The position numbers and the translations under genes were made by a program. From NCBI GenBank assembly GCA_030526445.1, contig JAUNCV010000017.1, positions 1 to 5,554 on the forward strand: a stretch of DNA of 5,554 nucleotides. Reading direction: 5' to 3'. The notes beneath the pieces were generated by a model. It ran no database searches, had not been told where the DNA came from, and was given only the letters and a program-made list of their open reading frames with translations. Shown here piece by piece: positions 1-5,554 of the stretch (position 1 is its first letter; every line of letters begins with the position of its first letter). This DNA is from Bacteroidales bacterium (GTDB lineage: Bacteria > Bacteroidota > Bacteroidia > Bacteroidales > UBA3663).

Positions 1-2
1 TG

Positions 3-1052
3 TTCGAATGCTTAGTCTCTCTAGAAGCGGACTCGATGCAAATTCCTATCGAGGATGGCGAGGTAGCTATGCGTTGTAACATAATCTGCCTGGACGGCGA
101 TATAATCAAAAATCATTCGGCTGGCAATATATCAACCGAAGAGGCAGATGAACTGATCAAGGCTCTCAATGCCGACCCTGTGATGCAAGAACTTGCTGAA
201 GCCAACGGCTTTGAAAAAGGCTCTGTAAAATTCTTTACGGGTGTTAGTTATCGTCACTTATTAAAAATCAAAGGCGGCGATAAACACGTGCACTGTACCC
301 CTCCCCACGATAGAATTGGAAAAGCGTGGAAGGTAGAGCTCCCTTGTGCTGATCTGCCTGGAGGCGTCAAGACATCCGCTTTACTCCGTGCTCTAATTGC
401 ACGTAGTCAAGAGGTGCTTAAAGACCATCCGGTTAATCTCAAACGCATCGCTGAAGGAAAAGATCCAGCCAATAGTATTTGGCCATGGTCTTTAGGTTAC
501 CGACCAGCCATGCAAACTCTGCAAGAACTTTTCCCAAAACAGATTCACACAGGTGCTGTTATTTCGGCTGTTGACCTTATCTTCGGCATTGGCGTCTATG
601 CAGGACTTGACAAAATTGAAGTGCAAGGAGCTACTGGACTTTTCGACACTAACTATGAAGGAAAAGCGGCTGCTGCACTTGAGCAACTCAAGCAAAAAGA
701 TTTTGTCTTCTTACATATGGAGGCAACGGATGAGGCTGGTCATGATGGTGAGGCAGAACTCAAGAAAACTTGTGTAGAGTATATTAATGATCGTGTCTTA
801 AACACCATTCTTGCCGAAATTGAGAAGTGGGAAGAACCCGTGCGTATCGCACTCCTTCCAGATCATCCAACACCTATCCGCTATCGCACCCACACTATGA
901 CACCAGTGCCTTTTCTCATTTGGCAGAGCAAGCCATCGGACGATATGAGTATTACCCCCGATGCAGTACTGCAATATGACGAAGATAGCGCTAATCAGGG
1001 TGTACTTGGGCTCTTGAAAGAGGACGAATTTATCAAGGCATTCTTAGGTTAA
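3..1052 (+). CDS. ApgM-type phosphoglycerate mutase-like protein, probable homoserine kinase (5' end outside window)
   Basis: The frame is open to the window edge, and the residues before the first ATG (36) continue the family alignment (FECLVSLEADS then MQIPIEDGEVAMRCN). ATG 36 is therefore internal and the gene is partial: 349 residues are visible, against about 400 for the family. This is the archaeal-type cofactor-independent phosphoglycerate mutase family of the alkaline phosphatase superfamily. Counting from Met 36, the visible metal-site motifs are DEAGHDGE (residues 232-239), DHPTP (276-280) and RTHT around His286. CTPPHD near residue 90 is also typical. The N-terminal Asp-Gly metal/nucleophile region is missing with the upstream sequence. 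Established knowledge: members beside threonine genes in genomes without ThrB are proposed homoserine kinases, forming O-phosphohomoserine from homoserine and ATP. With thrC next door I favour that role, but phosphoglycerate mutase activity cannot be excluded from sequence. The protein is probably cytoplasmic. Confidence 0.9.
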   Translation, partial: FECLVSLEADSMQIPIEDGEVAMRCNIICLDGDIIKNHSAGNISTEEADELIKALNADPVMQELAEANGFEKGSVKFFTGVSYRHLLKIKGGDKHVHCTPPHDRIGKAWKVELPCADLPGGVKTSALLRALIARSQEVLKDHPVNLKRIAEGKDPANSIWPWSLGYRPAMQTLQELFPKQIHTGAVISAVDLIFGIGVYAGLDKIEVQGATGLFDTNYEGKAAAALEQLKQKDFVFLHMEATDEAGHDGEAELKKTCVEYINDRVLNTILAEIEKWEEPVRIALLPDHPTPIRYRTHTMTPVPFLIWQSKPSDDMSITPDAVLQYDEDSANQGVLGLLKEDEFIKAFLG

Positions 1053-1158
1053 AACAACATTTTGCCTCGAAAACAAAAATTACGAAATTTAGAGGAATAT
1101 AAAAAATATATGTTTCGATTACTATATTCAGCAAATTCCTTGTAAAAATATCTTATTT
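1053..1158 (+). promoter_or_regulatory. A/T-rich gap before thrC with a weak candidate promoter
   Basis: This 106-base gap separates the ApgM-like gene from thrC. It contains TATGTTTC at 1109-1116, one base from the Bacteroidetes -7 consensus TAnnTTTG. No convincing TTTG-like -33 element lies at the right distance; TTTA at 1088-1091 is the nearest. No Shine-Dalgarno sequence precedes the thrC ATG, only A/T-rich sequence, as is usual in this phylum. No terminator hairpin with a T-run is seen. The gap may hold an internal thrC promoter, or may simply be transcribed as part of a threonine operon. Confidence 0.22.
1095..1129. repeat. 7-bp inverted repeat GAATATA / TATATTC
   Basis: GAATATA at 1095-1101 is perfectly complemented by TATATTC at 1123-1129 across a 21-base spacer. 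An overlapping alternative, AGGAAT (1093-1098) with ATTCCT (1135-1140), also exists. The spacer contains the weak -7-like element at 1109-1116. It could be an operator or an RNA hairpin, but in such A/T-rich DNA a chance origin is quite possible. Confidence 0.25.
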
Positions 1159-2505
1159 ATGAAATACTATTCAACCAATCGTCAAGCTCCTGAGGTTTCG
1201 CTCAGCGAAGCCGTAATCAAAGGTTTGGCTCCAGATAAGGGTCTTTACATGCCCGAAAAAATAAATCCATTGCCACAGTCATTCTTTGACAATATCGAGA
1301 ACATGTCTCTTCAGGAAATTGCCTTCGAAGTTGCCAAGAATTTCTTTGGCGAAGACATCCCTGCTGAAGATCTCAAACACATTGTTTACGACACGCTTCA
1401 ATTTGATATTCCACTCGTTAAAGTCAACGAGAACATCTATAGCCTCGAACTTTATCACGGTCCAACTTGTGCATTCAAGGATGTCGGCGCTCGCTTTATG
1501 GCTCGCCTACTTAGCTACTTTGTCAAGCAGAATCCAAGTCAAAAAGGCAATGTGCATGTTTTGGTAGCCACCTCTGGCGATACCGGATCGGCCGTAGCCA
1601 ACGGCTTCCTCGGTGTATCAGGCATCGATGTGACCGTGCTCTACCCAGAAGGAAAAGTTTCTGAGATTCAGGAGAAGCAGTTTACAACCCTTGGCCAAAA
1701 TATTACAGCGCTCGAAGTAGATGGTGTGTTCGACGATTGCCAGCGTCTGGTTAAAGAAGCATTCATGGACAGTGAGCTCAACGAGAAGTTCTTCCTCACT
1801 TCTGCTAATTCTATTAATGTTGCACGCTTTCTCCCTCAAGCCTTCTACTATTTCTATGCCTATGCACAGCTCAAGAAGACAGGCAAAGCCGACAACGTAG
1901 TGGTTTGCGTACCTTCAGGCAATTTCGGTAATATCTGCGCAGGTCTTTTCGGCGCTAAGATGGGCTTGCCTATCAAGCGTTTTATTGCGTCGAACAATGC
2001 TAACGACATCTTCTTCCAGTATCTTGGTTCAGGTCACTACAATCCACGTGCCACTCAAGCAACTCTTGCAAATGCTATGGACGTTGGCGACCCTTCAAAC
2101 TTCGCTCGCATCGTAAATCTCTACGGTGGTGGTCAGCAGAAGGCTGAAAAGATTACACCAGAGGCTGCTCATGCTGCTATTACTGCTGAAATCAGCGGTG
2201 CAACCTACAGTGACGAACAGATTAAGTTGGCTATGCAGACCGCTCTCAAGAACGACGGTTATGTATGTGATCCTCATGGTGCTTGTGGCTATCAAGCCCT
2301 TATTGACGGACTTAAGACTGGTGAAGTAGGCATCTTCCTCGAGACAGCTCACCCAGCCAAGTTTAAGGATACCGTTGAACCAATTATCGGCCAGCAAGTT
2401 GAAATTCCTGCCACCCTGCAGCGTTTCATGGATGGTACCAAACAAACTCAGAAAATGAGCAAGGAATTTGCCGATTTCAAGGCCTTCCTCCTCAATAATC
2501 TCTAA
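1159..2505 (+). CDS. thrC: Threonine synthase
   Basis: This is a pyridoxal-phosphate enzyme that converts O-phosphohomoserine and water to threonine and phosphate, the last step of threonine synthesis, in the cytoplasm. The protein is complete at 448 residues, normal for the longer threonine synthase class. The N-terminus (MKYYSTNRQAPEVSLSEAV) is the conserved family start, so ATG 1159 is secure. The PLP Schiff-base lysine is Lys107 in GPTCAFKDVGARF. The SGDTGSA loop at 139-145 and PSGNFGN at 252-258 bind cofactor phosphate and substrate. The C-terminal HPAKF motif, followed by a Val-Glu-Pro-Ile-Ile stretch, is also typical. No frameshift or missing key residue is seen. The ApgM-like gene lies 106 bases upstream and would supply its substrate if it is a homoserine kinase. 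The hemolysin III-like gene follows after 23 bases. Confidence 0.97.
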   Translation: MKYYSTNRQAPEVSLSEAVIKGLAPDKGLYMPEKINPLPQSFFDNIENMSLQEIAFEVAKNFFGEDIPAEDLKHIVYDTLQFDIPLVKVNENIYSLELYHGPTCAFKDVGARFMARLLSYFVKQNPSQKGNVHVLVATSGDTGSAVANGFLGVSGIDVTVLYPEGKVSEIQEKQFTTLGQNITALEVDGVFDDCQRLVKEAFMDSELNEKFFLTSANSINVARFLPQAFYYFYAYAQLKKTGKADNVVVCVPSGNFGNICAGLFGAKMGLPIKRFIASNNANDIFFQYLGSGHYNPRATQATLANAMDVGDPSNFARIVNLYGGGQQKAEKITPEAAHAAITAEISGATYSDEQIKLAMQTALKNDGYVCDPHGACGYQALIDGLKTGEVGIFLETAHPAKFKDTVEPIIGQQVEIPATLQRFMDGTKQTQKMSKEFADFKAFLLNNL

Positions 2506-2528
2506 ACAATCAATAAACAATTGTAATT

Positions 2529-3194
2529 ATGTATAAACGCACCAAAAGCGAACTCTTCAACACCATAACCCACTTTGTAGGGCTCTGCCTCACTGTGTGT
2601 ATCACGTGGGTCATCCTATGGTTGGGTTATGCAAAAAACTGGGAGATGGCTTTTGGTGCCACATTTTTTACTATTGGCTTGGTCATGATGTACTTGCTTT
2701 CGAGCATGTATCACTGGTGGAAACCAGATAGCAAAGGGAAACGAATACTTCGCGTACTTGATCACATCAGTATATATGTATTAATCGCCTCCAGCTATAC
2801 TCCCATTTGCATGGGTTTAGTTGAAGACGATTATTTGATTTCTGGTTGGGTCTCTTTTGGCATTATCTGGGCTTTGGCTATCACTGGCATTTTCATGAAA
2901 ATATTCCTATTCGATAGGTTTGCAAAGATTTCTGTGATTCTCTATCTCCTACTTGGATGGTCAATCCTGTTCTTTGCTCAACCAGTGCGTGAATGTCTTA
3001 CACTTCTTTCAATCATCATGATTTTGCTCGAAGGTGTTGCCTACACTTCTGGTGTTTATTTCTTTGTCAATGACACAGATCCACGTCACCCTTATTATCA
3101 CGGTATCTGGCATATTTTTGTTGTGCTTGGCACCTTATTCCATTGGGCTGCAGTCTTTGTCATGACACTGGTTCCCGGCACAGGCGACTACTAA
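2529..3194 (+). CDS. Hemolysin III / PAQR-family seven-helix membrane protein
   Basis: The protein is complete at 221 residues, close to the usual length for the HlyIII/YqfA family, the bacterial branch of the PAQR (adiponectin and progestin receptor-like) superfamily. Hydrophobic stretches near residues 19-35, 41-61, 79-98, 103-125, 132-151, 156-179 and 191-215 give seven predicted helices in the inner membrane. Family motifs are ELFNTITH (8-15), SSMYH (58-62), LDH (77-79) and HGIWH (191-195), plus His205. By analogy with adiponectin receptors, His62, His191 and His195 would bind zinc, with Asp78 nearby. The name reflects an early hemolysis report for the founding member. The cellular role is not settled, and a zinc-dependent hydrolase or lipid-homeostasis role is possible. 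The start lacks a Shine-Dalgarno sequence, and the ATG sits just before the conserved N-terminal motif. The 23-base spacing suggests co-transcription with thrC, without any obvious metabolic link. Confidence 0.93.
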   Translation: MYKRTKSELFNTITHFVGLCLTVCITWVILWLGYAKNWEMAFGATFFTIGLVMMYLLSSMYHWWKPDSKGKRILRVLDHISIYVLIASSYTPICMGLVEDDYLISGWVSFGIIWALAITGIFMKIFLFDRFAKISVILYLLLGWSILFFAQPVRECLTLLSIIMILLEGVAYTSGVYFFVNDTDPRHPYYHGIWHIFVVLGTLFHWAAVFVMTLVPGTGDY

Positions 3195-3198
3195 TTTA

Positions 3199-4755
3199 TC
3201 ATTCCCGAACCTTTTTTGCCTTTTGTTTCCATATAACCTCGGCCCAATCGGCAGGGGCTTTTTCTATAGGCTCAACCGTAAATTCCGGAATATTATACGA
3301 TACCATTCTCAAACACTCTAATTCTGGATTTAAGTGAGGTAACTCAAAAGCCTTGTGCGCTTTGCCATTCCTATCAAAATAGGAGAAATAGAGACGTGTG
3401 TAGTTATTGTCTCTTCTTCGGCTTTGAAATACAATCCACCTTCCATTGCTACTCCAATTGTGATAACTTTCGGCCCATAAACTATTTGCCTCACGAAGCG
3501 AATAGCTGTTTTCTGAAGCAATAGTACGTTGTTCAATACTATCCGACAAAAGAGCAAGGTTGGTCACCCAAAGGTCCGCCTCTGGGTGATAGATATGAAA
3601 ACAGCCATAGTTACCGACACAGGTGAGCAAATATCGGCCATCGACACTAATTCGCGGCAAAGTTGCACTCATATCTTCTGCCTCAGCATCCAGCACCAGT
3701 TCTGGTTCTCCAAAGCTTAGTGTCTTGCTATCAAACTTGCGACGATATACATTGTATTTAATTTCTTTATATCTGCTTGTCACCTCCATCTGTCGGCGAA
3801 TGCGCTGTTCCGGGTCAAATGGATCTGCATCATGAAATTCGAATGTCGCACAATTATAATAAAGCCACTCCCCATCAGGACTCCAAGTGGGAAATGTCTC
3901 AAACAAATTAGGTTCATCGCAAATCGGGATTACTCTTTCATGCTCTACATCAAAAAGCATTAATCCACTTTGACTGTCTTGTACTTCGCTTTTACAACTA
4001 CCATAGGTGTGATTCTCAAGAAAAGATTTATTGATAGAATAGGCAATCAGATTCATAGAAGGATGCCAAGCTGGATAAACGCCTCCACTCACAGTCGAAG
4101 GCACCTTCAAATCATATTTCTGAATTGTGTTACCAACCTTAACCATAGTTCCTGCGAATTCCTCTCGCACATGAAACTGCATTTTCTCTGTACAGAAATT
4201 CTGAAACGCATGACAATTCACACAATGCCCACCTTGTGGGTCATCAAGCATCTGATTGTTATAAAATTCAAATTCTTCAGCAGTTGTCAAATCACGTTGA
4301 CAAAGACTAATATGCTCATAGGTGTTATAGGGAGGAATCAATCGATAGGAAATATATTTATCAATTTCATCAGCTGAAACAAACATACCATAAATGGGAT
4401 GTTCATACCAACCTGTAGCAGTGTGAGTATATACCTGAACTTTTATCGAATCATTTTTACTTGCCATTAGCATATGATGCCATTCCTTAGGATCAAATGA
4501 CACCATCCGTTCCCCGCCTGCCAACATTTTTCCTCCAGGATAAATCACACACGCTACACATTGGTCAATGCTATCCCCCTCCACGCAAAAATTGAGTGGA
4601 GCTATATTACAAGGAATAGTAATCTCTTTATAGTCTGGCAAAATATTTACCTCAATGCTCGTAGTCTCAAAAACCTTTGGCACCTGAGGATGTTTGCTGC
4701 AAGACACAGCAAAGCCGCTTAAGAGAGCACAAAATAGAGGCCAATGTCTATTCAT
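3199..4755 (-). CDS. Lipoprotein with CxxCH motif and TolB/PD40-like beta-propeller
   Basis: This is a 518-residue envelope protein of unknown function. I chose ATG 4755 because MNRHWPLFCALLSGFAVSC is a lipoprotein signal peptide ending at lipobox cysteine Cys19. It also leaves only four bases after the upstream stop. The longer in-frame start at 4815 would overlap that gene by 56 bases and bury the signal peptide. No acidic run follows Cys19, so surface export by the Bacteroidetes lipoprotein signal is not suggested. Residues 20-175 form an unrecognised N-terminal domain. CVNCH (178-182) is a single c-type heme attachment motif. Four repeats then resemble PD40/TolB blades: YPAWHPSMNLIAYS (227-240), FPTWSPDGEWLYY (288-300), LPRISVDGRYLL (366-377) and a block at 434-445 with W434, G438 and F443. 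I recall similar Bacteroidales proteins being annotated as TolB-like or cytochrome c biosynthesis proteins. That is from memory, and the role is uncertain. The gene is probably co-transcribed with the upstream membrane gene. Confidence 0.88.
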   Translation of the reverse strand: MNRHWPLFCALLSGFAVSCSKHPQVPKVFETTSIEVNILPDYKEITIPCNIAPLNFCVEGDSIDQCVACVIYPGGKMLAGGERMVSFDPKEWHHMLMASKNDSIKVQVYTHTATGWYEHPIYGMFVSADEIDKYISYRLIPPYNTYEHISLCQRDLTTAEEFEFYNNQMLDDPQGGHCVNCHAFQNFCTEKMQFHVREEFAGTMVKVGNTIQKYDLKVPSTVSGGVYPAWHPSMNLIAYSINKSFLENHTYGSCKSEVQDSQSGLMLFDVEHERVIPICDEPNLFETFPTWSPDGEWLYYNCATFEFHDADPFDPEQRIRRQMEVTSRYKEIKYNVYRRKFDSKTLSFGEPELVLDAEAEDMSATLPRISVDGRYLLTCVGNYGCFHIYHPEADLWVTNLALLSDSIEQRTIASENSYSLREANSLWAESYHNWSSNGRWIVFQSRRRDNNYTRLYFSYFDRNGKAHKAFELPHLNPELECLRMVSYNIPEFTVEPIEKAPADWAEVIWKQKAKKVRE

Positions 4756-4759
4756 ATTA

Positions 4760-5554
4760 TCAGTATGTTCGTTTACCTGTATCTTGATTATAATACCACT
4801 CGAATGCTTGAGCATTCATATAGCGAGGCAAAGCACTTTGTTTATCAGTTAGCCGTATATAGTGTTGAACTGCCTTTTCATAACGTTTTCTATTACGAGA
4901 CAGAATAGCCCAATGCACCGCTATCTGCTGCGCTTCAGGCGTCTCATATTGTTCTTGGCTTAGAACATCGAGCAAGAATGTTTCGCAAAAACCTCTGTCA
5001 TTGGTCAAAAGGTCATGTCCTGTCATAAAGCGACGCACAGCATCTGTCTCTGTTAGATCAACTTTATAGTCAGCATAAAAAGGATTGCGCCTCAGTAATT
5101 TCAAATAGCGTTCAGCCGTCACTTCATCACCTATAGCAAGCATGCTACGATGCATCAGTTTAAGGAAATAGGGTGAAAGACCGTACTCTATCACATCTTC
5201 TTGACACCACACAAAAGCAAAGTTCGGAATGCCCAACCAATAGTAGAAATAGGGGGCCGCAGAATGGGCCATGTGAATGGGTAAATCTGTGTTCATCTGA
5301 GGTCGAATTCCGCCAATAGGAAAATCGAACGCTTTTTCGCCAAGTTTACCCTGTTGGGCCAATGCCACATCTTTCATCAGCACCATTTGGCGAGTGGGAC
5401 GTTTCTTGTTCATCAGTTCCAAAACCTCATCCCACCGAGCCTCCTCCATGGCACGAAGCATCTTGAGTTCCGTGTGAAAATTTGCGTTTCTATAATTGAG
5501 CATATTGGCGCCCAACAATGAAAGCACACAAACAACCATAGGGAAATATTTTGC
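4760..5554 (-). CDS. C-terminal part of a membrane protein with TPR-like soluble region (5' end outside window)
   Basis: The frame remains open to the window edge (Ala-Lys-Tyr-Phe-Pro before Met at 5539), so the true start lies beyond it. 264 residues are visible. The segment AKYFPMVVCVLSLLGANML reads like the end of a transmembrane helix, which makes a multi-helix N-terminal part likely. Counting from Met 5539, the rest is soluble and helical. Residues 21-63 (HTELKMLRAMEEARWDEVLEL) and 121-158, with ERYLKLLRRNPFYADY, resemble TPR-type helix pairs. A third such stretch near the C-terminus contains RKRYEKAVQHYIRLTD. Residues 92-120 (HSAAPYFYYWLGIPNFAF onward) are rich in aromatics. I recall Bacteroidales proteins labelled DUF6057 with this layout beside CxxCH lipoproteins, but that identification is unverified. 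No catalytic motif is seen. The downstream lipoprotein starts four bases after the stop, so the two are very likely translated from one transcript and act together in the envelope. Confidence 0.82.
   Translation of the reverse strand, partial: AKYFPMVVCVLSLLGANMLNYRNANFHTELKMLRAMEEARWDEVLELMNKKRPTRQMVLMKDVALAQQGKLGEKAFDFPIGGIRPQMNTDLPIHMAHSAAPYFYYWLGIPNFAFVWCQEDVIEYGLSPYFLKLMHRSMLAIGDEVTAERYLKLLRRNPFYADYKVDLTETDAVRRFMTGHDLLTNDRGFCETFLLDVLSQEQYETPEAQQIAVHWAILSRNRKRYEKAVQHYIRLTDKQSALPRYMNAQAFEWYYNQDTGKRTY

Noticed and set aside
36..38. ATG at 36 as the true start of the ApgM-like protein
   Set aside because: The frame is open to the window edge with family-like residues before it, and the protein would lack the N-terminal metal-binding region.
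2095..2520. 141-codon open frame on the - strand opposite the thrC 3' end
   Set aside because: It is fully antisense to a well-conserved enzyme gene, and its translation shows no recognisable domain. It is a shadow of thrC codon usage.
2519..2524. CAATTG palindrome in the thrC-hlyIII gap
   Set aside because: A six-base palindrome in A/T-rich sequence is expected by chance, and no matching half-sites extend it.
3170..3217. GGTTC (3170-3174) pairing with GAACC (3207-3211), followed by six Ts: possible terminator for the hlyIII-like gene
   Set aside because: The stem is only five base pairs with a 32-base loop and no inner pairing, and the T-run lies in the coding end of the opposite-strand gene. 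Too weak to call.
3970..4377. 135-codon open frame on the + strand inside the lipoprotein gene
   Set aside because: It is antisense to the region encoding the CxxCH motif and first propeller repeat, whose protein-level motifs are clear. Its own translation has no family character.
5537..5539. ATG at 5539 as the true start of the - strand membrane protein
   Set aside because: The frame continues to the window edge, and the residues read like the tail of a transmembrane helix already in progress.

Overview
The window looks like chromosomal DNA from a member of the Bacteroidales, most likely a Prevotella or Bacteroides relative. This rests on the family character of the proteins (threonine synthase, the ApgM-like protein and the CxxCH/TolB-like lipoprotein), on the absence of Shine-Dalgarno sequences before any start, and on moderate GC with A/T-rich gaps. 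The genus is an inference. No RNA gene, CRISPR array, insertion sequence, phage gene or toxin-antitoxin pair is visible.

Left half, + strand (1-3194): the 3' part of an ApgM-type phosphoglycerate mutase-like gene, whose start lies before the window, is followed after 106 bases by a complete threonine synthase gene (thrC). After only 23 bases comes a complete hemolysin III/PAQR-type seven-helix membrane protein. The ApgM-like protein beside thrC matches a known arrangement in which an alkaline-phosphatase-superfamily protein is proposed to replace ThrB as homoserine kinase. It would make O-phosphohomoserine, which ThrC converts to threonine. A thrA-like aspartokinase/homoserine dehydrogenase would be expected just upstream, outside the window.

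Right half, - strand (5554-3199): two tightly coupled genes read toward the threonine genes. The first, cut by the window edge, encodes the C-terminal part of a membrane-anchored protein with a helical, TPR-like soluble region. Four bases after its stop begins a 518-residue lipoprotein. That protein has a signal peptide ending in a lipobox cysteine, a single CxxCH heme-c-type motif, and at least four TolB/PD40-like propeller repeats. The pair looks like a cell-envelope cassette of unknown function and is the least explained part of the window.

The two halves converge at 3194/3199, where the stop codons are four bases apart and there is no convincing terminator. The only gene-free stretch of any size is 1053-1158. 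It is A/T-rich and may hold a weak promoter for thrC inside a short inverted repeat.
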